DNA of 21,246 bases from an uncultured Aquincola sp. (GCA_937883885.1 CAKZXL010000768.1:1-21246), one strand, 5' to 3'; numbered from the stretch's first letter, positions 6,827 to 14,898 are shown. Made by a program: numbers and translations. Notes: a model not told the origin generated them from the sequence alone.

Positions 6827-8032
6827 GTGGACACGCCTGCGCTGCAGAACCTGCTGCTGCAAGGGGCACAGGCCGCCCAGCGCGGCCTGCTGGCCCTGCT
6901 GCATGCGCTGGGCCTGGCGCCGGCCGTGCATGGGCAACCGGCCTGGCCGTTGCCCTGGCGCGTGGCGGTGGAGAACCTGCTGATCGACGGTGGCCTGGCG
7001 CGCGACCTGGCGCTGTGGCTGCTGCTGGCCGCCATCGCGCTGGGCTTTGTGCTGCTGGGCCTGGCCTGGCGGCGCCGTCGCTGGCCGCTGTTGGCCGGTG
7101 CCGCCGCGCTGTTGGCGTTGGCGCCCTGGCCGCCGGCTGCGCTGCTGTTCACACCCGCGGTGCCCACCAGCTTTCACCGCTCGCCCACCGGCTTCGAGGC
7201 GGCGGGCATCCAGCGCGGCCTGGCGCTGTACCAGGCGCACTGCGCCGCCTGCCATGGCGCCGATGGTCGCGGCGAAGGGCCGCTGGCCGCCAGCCTGCCG
7301 CGCTGGCCGCCCACGCTCAGCGCCGGCCTGTTGTGGAAACGGGCCGAAGGCGAGCTGCTGTGGCGGGTGCAGCAGGGCCTGTACGACGCGCAGGGCCGCC
7401 CCACCATGCCCGGGTTCGCCGACCGCCTGAGCACCGACGACACCTGGGCCGTGCTGGACGCGATGAAGCTGCTGGCTGCCGGCGACAGCGCCCGCCGCCA
7501 GGCGGCCTGGCCCTGGCCGGTGGCCGCGCCCGACATGGCCGTGGCCTGCGCCGACGCACCCGGCCCGAGGCCCTTGAGCCACTGGCGTGGCCAGCGTGTG
7601 CGCCTGGTGCTGGTCGGCAGGCCACTGCCGCAACCCATCGAAGATCCGCGTTTTGTCACCGTGGTGCTGGGGGCCGAGGCAGCGCAGGACGGCGGCGTGG
7701 CCATGGCCCGCGAAGCCGGCGCCGACTGCAGCGTGCGGTCCGATGCCGCCTATGCCGCCTATGCGCAACTGGCGGGCGCGGTGGCGCCGGATCGGGTGTC
7801 GCCCGGACCGACCGCCGCCGGCCTGCAATGGCTCATCGACCGCGACGGCTGGCTGCGCGCCGTGTCACGACCCGGCGCCCCCGGCTGGTCGGCCGACGAC
7901 CTGCTGTGCCGCGCAGACCCTGGCGCCAGCGACGCCAAGGCTCAACCCCGAGACGGCCTGGACGCGTTGATCGCCCGCATGGACGCCGAGCCGGTGCAGG
8001 TGGCCCGGCTGGGCTTGCCGCACGCGCGCTGA
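6827..8032 (+). CDS. Membrane-anchored c-type cytochrome with C-terminal thioredoxin-like region
   Basis: A 401-residue protein. The only usable start is the GTG at 6827, since an in-frame stop (the ATPase TAG) lies 9 bp upstream. Two probable membrane helices (about 61-81 and 86-108) precede a periplasmic class I cytochrome c domain with haem motif CAACH (139-143) and a likely axial Met194 in TMPGF. The stretch FHRSPTGF just before the haem domain resembles the junction in CopD-cytochrome fusions. Residues from about 240 to 362 look like a worn thioredoxin/SCO-type fold (LSHWRGQRVRLVLVG and LQWLIDRDGWLRA), but lack a CxxC pair. It would carry electrons at the membrane, perhaps for periplasmic oxidation of sulfite or another sulfur product; this role is inference. 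Its 9-bp spacing ties it to the sulfonate-type transport operon, which ends here. Confidence 0.82.
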   Translation: MDTPALQNLLLQGAQAAQRGLLALLHALGLAPAVHGQPAWPLPWRVAVENLLIDGGLARDLALWLLLAAIALGFVLLGLAWRRRRWPLLAGAAALLALAPWPPAALLFTPAVPTSFHRSPTGFEAAGIQRGLALYQAHCAACHGADGRGEGPLAASLPRWPPTLSAGLLWKRAEGELLWRVQQGLYDAQGRPTMPGFADRLSTDDTWAVLDAMKLLAAGDSARRQAAWPWPVAAPDMAVACADAPGPRPLSHWRGQRVRLVLVGRPLPQPIEDPRFVTVVLGAEAAQDGGVAMAREAGADCSVRSDAAYAAYAQLAGAVAPDRVSPGPTAAGLQWLIDRDGWLRAVSRPGAPGWSADDLLCRADPGASDAKAQPRDGLDALIARMDAEPVQVARLGLPHAR

Positions 8033-8045
8033 GGTGCGCCCCGGG

Positions 8046-8513
8046 CTAAGGGTGGATGTCCGTGCGCCCGCGGGCAGCAGCCCATGCGGGCCGAAGGGCG
8101 CCGGGTCGTGCAGCGTGCATGCGCGCCGGCCGAGGCCCGCTCTCCGGGTGCGGCCACCAGATGCCATGGGGTGCATCGGGCGGCAGCGGCGGGTGGGCCA
8201 GCGTGCGCTTGACGGCCCAGGGGCTCGGCGGTGGGGGCGCCCGGCGTGCCACCTGTGCTGGCGCGGCGATGGCGGCGGTTGCCGTGGCCGCCGTGGCCGC
8301 GGCCGCGCGGATTTCCTGTTCCACCAGGCCGCGCAGCAACGCGAGAAAGGTGCGCGGCATCGAGGTGATGACGCTGCCGCGCAAGGCGCAGCGCCCGCCC
8401 GCACCGCGCAGCCGCGCCACCCAGTGCAGGCGGCCCCAGTAGAGGTCGAACCACACCCGCACGGCGATGGGCTGCGGGCTGGCGGGCACAAGGTGGAAAT
8501 GGTGGCGCGGCAT
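8046..8513 (-). CDS. Hypothetical protein
   Basis: I do not recognise this 155-residue protein. It starts MPRHHFHLVP at 8513, 23 bp after the PEP-CTERM gene, so the two are probably co-transcribed. The first 75 residues look like real protein (VWFDLYWGRLHWVARLRG, then a segment ending LVEQEIR). This is followed by a low-complexity Ala/Thr stretch (about 75-90) and a Pro/Arg-rich tail of doubtful folding. There is no signal peptide and no membrane segment. The ribosome site is weak (GAGAAG). The gene is convergent with the cytochrome gene, 13 bp apart. Because GC-rich DNA keeps many frames open, the C-terminal half may not be genuine. Confidence 0.5.
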   Translation of the reverse strand: MPRHHFHLVPASPQPIAVRVWFDLYWGRLHWVARLRGAGGRCALRGSVITSMPRTFLALLRGLVEQEIRAAAATAATATAAIAAPAQVARRAPPPPSPWAVKRTLAHPPLPPDAPHGIWWPHPESGPRPARMHAARPGALRPAWAAARGRTDIHP

Positions 8514-8536
8514 GTCTTCTCTATCGGTTGCCGCCC

Positions 8537-9307
8537 TCACGGCAAACGCCGTACCCAGGCCCTGCGGCCGCGCCAGCCCAGCAGCCATGCTCCGCCGGCC
8601 AGCCCCAACGCCAGCGTGCCCGGCTCCGGCACCGCCGACACCGTGGCCACGAAGCGGGCCGACTGGAAAGCCGCGGTGGCGTAGCCGTACACCGGTGCGG
8701 TGCCGTCTTCGCCTTCCACGTAGGCGGCGCTCACCATCAGCTCGCCGCGCACCGCCGCATCGTCGGGGTTGAGGGCGCCGCTGCCGACGAAGCTGTCGCC
8801 ATTGAAGCTGAGCGAGAACGGCAAGCCGTACGACCAGCTGGCGTCGCCCACCACGTTGCGCTGGCCGGTGACCTCCAGTCGCAGCGCATCGATGCGCCAA
8901 CCCGGATTGGCCTGGAAGCGCAGGCCGGTGAACTCGAAGAAGCCCTGCAGCTGGTGATAGCCGTTGCGCCCGCTGCCGCCCACGCGCAGCTGCGGGCTGG
9001 GTGCAAACGCAAAGCCTTCGGTGGCGCCCGACTGCTGCAAGGTCAGGCTGCTGAACAAGGACGGATCGGCCAGGAAGTCGCCGTCGTCGCCCGACAGGAA
9101 CTCCGCCCCGGCGTTGTACGAGGCCGCGCCTTGCGCCAGCGTGACGGTGACGCGGCCCAGGTTGAAGCTGCAGGCGTCGCTCGAGCCATCGCAGGTGCCA
9201 GGTGTCGTGCCCATGGCCCAGGGCCATGCGGTGGTCAGCCAGAGCGCCGCGACCCAGCGCAGGCCGGTGCGGGTGGAGGAAGGACCCCAGGTGCTGATCG
9301 GTGTCAT
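8537..9307 (-). CDS. PEP-CTERM sorting domain protein (exported)
   Basis: A 256-residue exported protein. The start at 9307 (MTPISTWG) is set by a strong AGAGGAG site at 9313-9319; the frame is open further upstream but without such a site. A signal peptide is likely (WVAALWLTTAWPWAMG, cleaved near residue 32). The middle is a beta-rich, Gly/Ser/Phe-rich domain of unknown function. The C-terminus is a complete PEP-CTERM signal: VPEP at 226-229, a hydrophobic helix, then an Arg-rich end (GWRGRRAWVRR). Such proteins are cleaved by an exosortase and released or attached to the cell surface, usually in biofilm or exopolysaccharide producers. No exosortase gene is in the window. It faces away from the aldolase operon and shares the 199-bp intergenic region with it. 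Its relation to organosulfur use is unclear. Confidence 0.85.
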   Translation of the reverse strand: MTPISTWGPSSTRTGLRWVAALWLTTAWPWAMGTTPGTCDGSSDACSFNLGRVTVTLAQGAASYNAGAEFLSGDDGDFLADPSLFSSLTLQQSGATEGFAFAPSPQLRVGGSGRNGYHQLQGFFEFTGLRFQANPGWRIDALRLEVTGQRNVVGDASWSYGLPFSLSFNGDSFVGSGALNPDDAAVRGELMVSAAYVEGEDGTAPVYGYATAAFQSARFVATVSAVPEPGTLALGLAGGAWLLGWRGRRAWVRRLP

Positions 9308-9506
9308 GTCGTCTCCTCTTGGTGTGTCGCATGCCGCCCGGCATGCGGACCCATCTTGCGCGCCACCGGCGCGGCCGCGGTAGGTGCACCACCCCAGCAA
9401 CGTGCATGAGGAAAGCGGAGAAGCAAAGCGGAAAAGCTTCGTTCGCAAGCCGCGGCGCGCTGCCTATGGTTCGGGCTCTTCGATGCAGTACCGAACCAGG
9501 ATCTTC
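9308..9506. promoter_or_regulatory. Divergent promoter region with a second operator-like motif
   Basis: This 199-bp gap separates the leftward PEP-CTERM gene from the rightward aldolase/peptide-transporter operon. The part nearest the aldolase is A/T-richer and holds the motif at 9421-9443. No confident -35/-10 pair could be assigned. Confidence 0.55.
9421..9443 (+). promoter_or_regulatory. Putative operator related to the site at 2702-2737
   Basis: AAGCAAAGCG (9421-9430), a 6-bp spacer and CTTCGTT (9437-9443) parallel AAGCAAAACG, a 9-bp spacer and CTTCGTT at 2702-2727. GAAGC (9420-9424) and GCTTC (9436-9440) form a short inverted repeat, and AAAGCGG is repeated at 9412-9418 and 9425-9431. 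Location upstream of the second organosulfur operon supports a shared regulator. Different spacer lengths keep confidence moderate. Confidence 0.45.
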
Positions 9507-10343
9507 ATGAGCGCCCTGCTTTCCCGACCCACCTTGGTCAGCCCCCCGGCCACCGCCAGCGGCCTGGTGCTGAATGCCCACCCGCAACGCCAGGACTGGT
9601 TCGACGATGAACCGCCCCGCACGCTGCTGCAAGAGCGCCTGCACCGCCAGCAGCGGCTGGCCGCAGCCTTCCGCCTCTTCGCGCGCTACGGCTTCGACCA
9701 GGGCCTGGCCGGCCACATCACCGCGCGCGACCCGGAGCTGCCCGACCACTTCTGGGTCAACCCCTTCGGCCTGCACTTTTCGCGCATCAAGGTGTCGGAC
9801 CTGCTGCTGGTCAATGCCCATGGCGAGATCGCCTATGGCCGCGGCCCGCTCAACCGCGCGGCCTTCGCCATCCATGCCGCCATCCACGAGGCGCGGCCCG
9901 AGGTGGTGGCCGCCGCGCACACCCATTCGCTGTACGGCAAGGCCTGGGCCTCGCTGGGCCGCAAGCTCGACCCGCTGACGCAGGACGGCTGCGCCTTCTA
10001 CCAGGACCATGGCCTCTTCACCGACTTCAACGGCGTGGTGTACGAGACCGACGAAGGCGCCCGCATCGCCGAGGCGCTGGGCACGCACAAGGGCGTGATC
10101 CTGAAGAACCACGGCATCCTCACCGCCGGGCCCACGGTGGAGGCCGCGGCCTGGTGGTACATCGCGCTGGACAACGCCTGCCACACCCAGCTGCTGGCCG
10201 AAGCGGCCGGCACGCCACAGCCGATTCCGCACGAGATGGCGGCGCTGACGCATGAGCAGGTGGGCCGCGCCAATGGCGCCGCCCGTGCCTTCGATGCCTT
10301 GTACCAAGGTCTGGTGGAAGCCGAGCCCGAGGTGCTGCAATGA
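9507..10343 (+). CDS. Class II aldolase/adducin-family protein
   Basis: A 278-residue protein of the class II (zinc) aldolase/adducin family. The probable zinc ligands are His138 and His140 in AAHTHSLYG and His202 in LKNHGILT; GLAGHITARDP (66-76) corresponds to the substrate-binding loop. The chosen start MSALLSRP at 9507 has only a weak AGGAT site; MQYRTRIF at 9483 is an alternative. Family members include fuculose-phosphate aldolase, ribulose-phosphate epimerase and methylthioribulose-phosphate dehydratase (MtnB), so it may cleave, epimerise or dehydrate a small carbon skeleton. MtnB proteins are about 200 residues, so this is not an obvious MtnB. It heads the long operon and overlaps the next gene by 4 bp (ATGA), tying it to the SsuA-like binding protein. 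Family is firm; substrate is unknown. Confidence 0.86.
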   Translation: MSALLSRPTLVSPPATASGLVLNAHPQRQDWFDDEPPRTLLQERLHRQQRLAAAFRLFARYGFDQGLAGHITARDPELPDHFWVNPFGLHFSRIKVSDLLLVNAHGEIAYGRGPLNRAAFAIHAAIHEARPEVVAAAHTHSLYGKAWASLGRKLDPLTQDGCAFYQDHGLFTDFNGVVYETDEGARIAEALGTHKGVILKNHGILTAGPTVEAAAWWYIALDNACHTQLLAEAAGTPQPIPHEMAALTHEQVGRANGAARAFDALYQGLVEAEPEVLQ

Positions 10344-11278
10344 AGCGCCGTGAACTCACCCTCGGCCTGGCGGCTGCGCTGGCCTGCGCCTGGCCGGCGG
10401 TGCGGGCGCAGGGCCGCACCGTGCTCAAGGCCGGCGACCAGAAGGGTGGCCTGCGCGCGCTGCTGGAAGCGGCGGGCGAGCTGCAGAACCTGCCCTACGA
10501 CATCCAGTGGGCCGAATTTCCGGCCGCTGCACCGCTGGCCGAGGCCTTGAACGCCGAGGCGGTGGACTTCGGCCCCATCGGCGATGCACCGCTGATCTTC
10601 GCGCTGGCCAATGGCGTGCGCATCAAGGCCTTCGCGGTCAATCGCTCCGACCCCTATGGCACCGCGGTGCTGGTGCGCCCGGATTCACCGCTGAAGACGG
10701 CGGCCGACCTCAAGGGCAAGCGCATCGGCACCAACCGCGGCTCCATCGGCCACTTCATCGCGCTCAAGGCCCTGGCCTCGGCCGGCCTGAAGCCCGAGGC
10801 CGACACCTTCCGCTTCCTGCCGCCGCCCGATGCCAAGCTGGCGCTGACCCAAGGCGCCATCGACGCCTGGGCTACCTGGGAGCCCTACACCGCGATGGCC
10901 GAGACCGCCGGCCAGGCCCGCGTGCTGGTCAGCGGCCGCGGCCTGTCGTCGGGCCTGAGCTTCCTGGCCGCCACCGACAGCGCGCTGGCCGCCAAGCGCG
11001 AGGCACTGCACGACTTTGCGCAGCGCGTGGTGCGGGCGCAGCGCTGGTCGTACCAGCACGTGCCCGAATTCGCAGCGGCCCTGGCCCGCATCATCGGCAT
11101 CGCCCCCGAAGCCGCGCGCCTGCAGTTCGAGCGCCGCGCGCAGCGCTGGATACCGGTGGATGCGCAGGTGCTGGCCGACCAGCAGCGCACCGCCGACTTC
11201 TTCCTGGAAGCCGGGCTGCTCAAGCAGCGGCTGGACGTGCGCCCCACCTTCGACAACGGCTTCGTGCCCGGCGCCTGA
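10340..11278 (+). CDS. Aliphatic sulfonate-type ABC substrate-binding protein, SsuA-like
   Basis: A 312-residue periplasmic binding protein. A Sec signal (cleavage probably after VRA, residue 23) is followed by a mature domain very like SsuA: VLKAGDQKGGLRALLEA at the front, QWAEFPAAAPLAEALNAEAVDFG (about 55-77), DLKGKRIGTNRGSIGHF and QGAIDAWATWEPY. The FPAA...EALN and DAWATWEPY blocks are typical of sulfonate-binding proteins. Its ATG overlaps the aldolase stop (ATGA), so the two are translationally coupled. No SsuB/SsuC partner follows it; the next genes are a peptide-type importer. It may lend its ligand to the SsuC/SsuB pair at 4936-6817. It differs clearly from the binding protein at 3928, which suggests a different sulfonate-like ligand. 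Confidence 0.9.
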   Translation: MKRRELTLGLAAALACAWPAVRAQGRTVLKAGDQKGGLRALLEAAGELQNLPYDIQWAEFPAAAPLAEALNAEAVDFGPIGDAPLIFALANGVRIKAFAVNRSDPYGTAVLVRPDSPLKTAADLKGKRIGTNRGSIGHFIALKALASAGLKPEADTFRFLPPPDAKLALTQGAIDAWATWEPYTAMAETAGQARVLVSGRGLSSGLSFLAATDSALAAKREALHDFAQRVVRAQRWSYQHVPEFAAALARIIGIAPEAARLQFERRAQRWIPVDAQVLADQQRTADFFLEAGLLKQRLDVRPTFDNGFVPGA

Positions 11279-11325
11279 CGCCCGCGCGCCCTCCCCTTCT
11301 TCTCTCGCAGTTCACAGGTCTTTCC

Positions 11326-12975
11326 ATGTCCCTCCATCGCCGCACCCTCCTCACCCGCACCGGCGCTCTTGGCAGCCTGGCGGCCTTCGGCCTGCCCTGG
11401 TGGCATCCGCAGGCGCTGGCGCAGGCCGGCAACGGCAAGCCCGTCACCGGCGGCGTGCTCAACATCGCGGTGGCGCCCGAGCCCACGCTGCTCACCTCGG
11501 CCTTCATCACCACGATGAACATCGGCATGCTGTCCAGCAAGGTGCTGGAAGGGCTGGTGAGCTACGACCTCAACCTGCGGCCGGTGCCGGCGCTGGCCAC
11601 CTCGTGGGAACAGGCGGCCGATGGCAAGACCCTCACCTTCAAGCTGCGCCAGGGCGTGAAGTGGCACGACGGCGCCGAGTTCACCGCCGCCGACGTGGAA
11701 TACACGCTGCAGGAGGTGTGGCGCAAGCTGCACCCCTTCGGCCGCGCCGCCTTCGCCAACGTCGAGAAGGTGGAAACGCCCGACAAGCACACCGTGGTGC
11801 TGCGGCTCAGCGCGCCGGCGCCCTACATCCTCAACTACATCAACACCTACGGCGCGCAGATCCTGCCCAGGCATTTGTACGCCGGCAAGGACGTGCTGAC
11901 GAATCCGCTGAACAGCGCGCCGGTGGGCACCGGCCCCTTCGTGTTCAAGGAATGGGTCAAGGGCAGCCACGTGCGACTGGAGCGCAACCCGAACTACTGG
12001 GGCAAGGGCCCCGACGGCACGCCGCAGCCCTATCTGGACGGCATCGTCTTCAAGTTCATCCCCGATGCGGCGGCGCGCACCGTGGCGCTGGAAGCCGGCG
12101 AGATCGACGTGGCCCTGGGCTCCATCATCCCGCTGACCAACCTCAACCGCTTCAAGGACAAGGCCCGCTACAGCATCAACACCGACGACGGTCGCTACCT
12201 GTCCACCATCTTCCTGGCGCAGTTCAACGTGCGCCGGCCGCAGCTGCAGGACAAGCGGGTGCGCCAGGCCTTCGCCTACGCCATCGACCGCGAGGCGCTG
12301 CTCAAGATCGTGTTCCTGGGCTATGGCAAACCGGCCACCGGGCCGGTGCCGTCCTCGGTCGTCAACTACTACAGCGACCAGGTGCGCAAGTACCCGCTGG
12401 ACTTGAAGCGTGCCGAGGCGCTGCTGGACGAGGCCGGCCTCAAGCGCGGCGCCGGCGGCAAGCGGCTGTCGGTGACGCTGGACTTCGACGGCGGCAGCGG
12501 ACCCACCGCCTCACGCCCGGCCGAGTTCATCAAGCAGTCGCTGGCCAAGATCGGCGTGGAGGTGGAACTGCGCGCGGGTGATACCGCCACCTACCTGCGC
12601 CGCATCTTCACCGACCAGGACTACGACCTGATGATCTCCAGCCTGCACCGGCTGCCCGACCCCACGCTGGGCGTGCAGCGGCTGTACTGGACCAAGAACA
12701 TCGTCAAGGGCTCGCCGTGGACCAACGGCTCGGGCTACAGCAACCCCGAGCTGGACCGCGTGATGGAAGCCGCCGCCGCCGAGCCCGACCCGGCCAAGCG
12801 CAAGGCGCTGATCGTGCAGTGGCAGCAGATCGTGCAGGAGGACGTGCCGCTGCTGGAGCTGATCGAGCAGACCTGGGTGACGGTGGCCACGGCGCGCTTT
12901 CGCAAGCAGCAGCCGCAGGGTGATGGCCTGTTCGCTTCGCTGGCCGACGCCTGGCTGGAACCCAAGGCCGCGTGA
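11326..12975 (+). CDS. Peptide/glutathione-type ABC substrate-binding protein (SBP_bac_5, DppA/GsiB-like)
   Basis: A 549-residue periplasmic binding protein of the dipeptide/oligopeptide/nickel class. The signal peptide has a twin-arginine-like start (HRRTLL at residues 4-9) and probably ends near ALAQA (30-34). Family blocks are LEGLVSYDLNLRPVPALATSW, LRQGVKWHDGAEFTAADV, APVGTGPFVFKEW and VRQAFAYAIDREALL. Ligands in this family include di- and oligopeptides, glutathione, nickel chelates and opines; in this context a sulfur-containing peptide, glutathione conjugate or S-amino acid derivative is a plausible guess. The start at 11326 has an AGGT site, 47 bp after the previous stop; there is no clear terminator in that gap. 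The two permeases and two ATPases follow directly. Confidence 0.93.
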   Translation: MSLHRRTLLTRTGALGSLAAFGLPWWHPQALAQAGNGKPVTGGVLNIAVAPEPTLLTSAFITTMNIGMLSSKVLEGLVSYDLNLRPVPALATSWEQAADGKTLTFKLRQGVKWHDGAEFTAADVEYTLQEVWRKLHPFGRAAFANVEKVETPDKHTVVLRLSAPAPYILNYINTYGAQILPRHLYAGKDVLTNPLNSAPVGTGPFVFKEWVKGSHVRLERNPNYWGKGPDGTPQPYLDGIVFKFIPDAAARTVALEAGEIDVALGSIIPLTNLNRFKDKARYSINTDDGRYLSTIFLAQFNVRRPQLQDKRVRQAFAYAIDREALLKIVFLGYGKPATGPVPSSVVNYYSDQVRKYPLDLKRAEALLDEAGLKRGAGGKRLSVTLDFDGGSGPTASRPAEFIKQSLAKIGVEVELRAGDTATYLRRIFTDQDYDLMISSLHRLPDPTLGVQRLYWTKNIVKGSPWTNGSGYSNPELDRVMEAAAAEPDPAKRKALIVQWQQIVQEDVPLLELIEQTWVTVATARFRKQQPQGDGLFASLADAWLEPKAA

Positions 12976-12985
12976 GGTGCCCGGC

Positions 12986-13981
12986 ATGAACCTGGGCCGC
13001 TACCTGCGGAACCGGCTGCTGCAGGTGCTGCCGGTGGTGCTGGGCATCGCGCTGCTCAACTTCCTGGTGCTGCAGCTGGCGCCGGGCGATGTGGTGGACG
13101 TGCTGGCCGGCGAAGCCGGCGCCGCCACGCCCGAGCAGATGGCCGCGCTGCGTGCGCAGTTCGGGCTCGACCAGCCGGTGGCCGCGCAGCTGCTGGCCTA
13201 CCTGGGCCGGCTGCTGACACTGGACCTGGGCTGGTCGTACCGGCAGAACATGCCGGTGCTGGACCTCATCCTCAGCCGGCTGCCGGCCACGCTGCTGCTG
13301 ATGGCGCTGGCCATGGGCCTGGCGCTGGTGCTGGGCATGCTGCTGGGCACGCTGTCGGCGCTCAAGCCCGGCGGCTGGTTCGACCATGCGGTGGCGGTGG
13401 GGGTGCTGTTCGCTTATGCCATGCCCACCTTCTGGCTGGGGCTGATGGCGCTGGTGCTGTTCGCCGGCAAGCTTGGTTGGCTGCCGGCCGGCGGCATGGT
13501 CACCGTGGGCCTGCAAGGGCCCTGGTGGGTGCATGCGCTGGACGTGGCCCACCATGCGGTGCTGCCGGCTTTGACGCTGTCCACCTTTTTCCTGGCGGTG
13601 TATGCCCGGCTGATGCGCAGCGCGATGGTGGAGACGCTGGGCGCCGACTTCATCCGCACCGCGCGGGCCAAGGGCGCTTCCGAGCCGCGGGTGCTGGCCG
13701 GCCATGCGCTGCGCAATGCGGCGCTGCCGCTGGTCACGATGCTGGGCTACCAGGTGGCCTCGCTGCTCAGCGGCGCGGTGCTGGTGGAATCGGTCTTCTC
13801 GTGGCCGGGCCTGGGCCGGCTGGCCTTCGAGGCCATCCTGGCGCGCGACTTCAACCTGCTGCTGGGCATTTTGCTGCTCAGCTCGTTGCTGGTCACGGTG
13901 ATCAACATCGTGGTCGACCTGGCCACCGCGCTGCTGGACCCGCGGGTGCAGCTGCAGGCACCGCAGGGGGTGCGCGCATGA
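12986..13981 (+). CDS. Peptide-type ABC transporter permease, DppB/GsiC-like
   Basis: A 331-residue inner-membrane permease. The N-terminus (YLRNRLLQVLPVVLGIALLNFLVLQLAPGD) is the diagnostic start of the DppB/OppB group: one membrane segment, then a periplasmic loop containing the PGD motif. The EAA coupling loop is at about 214-245 (DFIRTARAKGAS, then VLAGHALRNAALPLV). About six membrane segments can be seen. The ATG at 12986 is 10 bp after the binding protein stop, whose TGAGG supplies the ribosome site. The 3' end overlaps the next permease by 4 bp. Confidence 0.94.
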   Translation: MNLGRYLRNRLLQVLPVVLGIALLNFLVLQLAPGDVVDVLAGEAGAATPEQMAALRAQFGLDQPVAAQLLAYLGRLLTLDLGWSYRQNMPVLDLILSRLPATLLLMALAMGLALVLGMLLGTLSALKPGGWFDHAVAVGVLFAYAMPTFWLGLMALVLFAGKLGWLPAGGMVTVGLQGPWWVHALDVAHHAVLPALTLSTFFLAVYARLMRSAMVETLGADFIRTARAKGASEPRVLAGHALRNAALPLVTMLGYQVASLLSGAVLVESVFSWPGLGRLAFEAILARDFNLLLGILLLSSLLVTVINIVVDLATALLDPRVQLQAPQGVRA

Positions 13982-14898
13982 CCACGCTGCACACGTCTTC
14001 GGCCTGCACCGACTGCGCGCTGCCGCCCAGCCGCTGGCAGCGCCTGACCGCGCGGGCCACGGCCGCCGTGCGTGCCGTGGTTCGCCGCCCCGCGCTGGCG
14101 GTGGGCGGGCTGATGCTGCTGGCCCTGGCCGCGGTCGCCTTGTTCGGCCGCCTGGTGTTCAGCGCCGACCCCTGGGACATGGCCGGCCCGCCGATGCTGT
14201 GGCCGGGTGAAGACCCGGCCTACCCGCTGGGCACCGACCTGATGGGCCGCGACATTGCCACCGGGCTGGTGTCGGGTGCGCGGGTCTCGCTGCTGGTGGG
14301 GCTGGTGAGCACCGCGCTGTCGGCGCTGCTGGGCGTGGCCATCGGCGCGCTGGGCGGCTTCTACCGCGGCTGGGTGGATGCGCTGCTGGGCCGCGTCACC
14401 GAGGTGTTCCAGACCGTGCCCAAGTTCGTGCTGGCCGTGGTGCTGGTGGCCTTGTTCAAGCCCTCCATCACCACCGAGGTCATCGCCATCGGCATCGTCA
14501 GCTGGCCGGCCACCGCACGGCTGGTGCGGGCCGAATTCCTGCGGCTGCGCGAGCGTGAGTTCGTGCTGGCCGCCGAGACGATGGGCATGGACGACCTGCG
14601 GCTGATGCTGACGCAGATCCTGCCCAATGCGCTGCCCTCGGTGGTGGTGGTGTCCACGCTCACCATCGCCAATGCCATCCAGACCGAGGCGGCCCTGGCC
14701 TTCCTGGGCCTGGGCGACCCCAACGTGATGAGCTGGGGCACCATCATCGGCGCCGGCCGTGAGCAGGTGGTGGACGCCTGGTTCATCTGCGCGCTGCCGG
14801 GCGCCGCCATCGTGGTGGCGGTGCTGGGCTTCAACCTGGTGGGTGAAGGGCTGAGCGAGCTGGTCAACCCGCAACTCAAGCGCAGGGCCCTGGCATGA
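13978..14898 (+). CDS. Peptide-type ABC transporter permease, DppC/GsiD-like
   Basis: A 306-residue inner-membrane permease, partner of the DppB-like protein. A cytoplasmic N-terminal segment of about 40 residues leads into the first membrane helix (LAVGGLMLLALAAVALFG). Then comes the family block YPLGTDLMGRDIATGLVSG with the conserved GTD..GRD. The EAA loop is at about 188-215 (REREFVLAAETMGMDD, then QILPNALPSVVV). The gene overlaps both neighbours by ATGA stop/start junctions at 13978 and 14895, which suggests strict translational coupling across the importer. Confidence 0.94.
   Translation: MTTLHTSSACTDCALPPSRWQRLTARATAAVRAVVRRPALAVGGLMLLALAAVALFGRLVFSADPWDMAGPPMLWPGEDPAYPLGTDLMGRDIATGLVSGARVSLLVGLVSTALSALLGVAIGALGGFYRGWVDALLGRVTEVFQTVPKFVLAVVLVALFKPSITTEVIAIGIVSWPATARLVRAEFLRLREREFVLAAETMGMDDLRLMLTQILPNALPSVVVVSTLTIANAIQTEAALAFLGLGDPNVMSWGTIIGAGREQVVDAWFICALPGAAIVVAVLGFNLVGEGLSELVNPQLKRRALA

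Noticed and set aside
5978..7828. 616-codon open frame on the - strand opposite the ATPase and cytochrome genes
   Set aside because: Antisense shadow of two well-supported genes, with low-complexity Gln/Arg/Gly-rich composition.
8056..8442. 128-codon + strand frame (MSVRPRAAAHAGR) opposite the small unknown gene
   Set aside because: No ribosome site and an Arg/Ala/Gly-rich product without features; the - strand reading continues the PEP-CTERM operon and is preferred.
8046..10340. 764-codon open frame on the - strand spanning the PEP-CTERM region and the aldolase
   Set aside because: Only its last 155 codons (8046-8513) look coding. The rest is out of frame with the PEP-CTERM gene and antisense to the aldolase.
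9507..10343. Methylthioribulose-1-phosphate dehydratase (MtnB) of the methionine salvage pathway
   Set aside because: The protein belongs to the same superfamily but is clearly longer than MtnB, and no other mtn genes are nearby.
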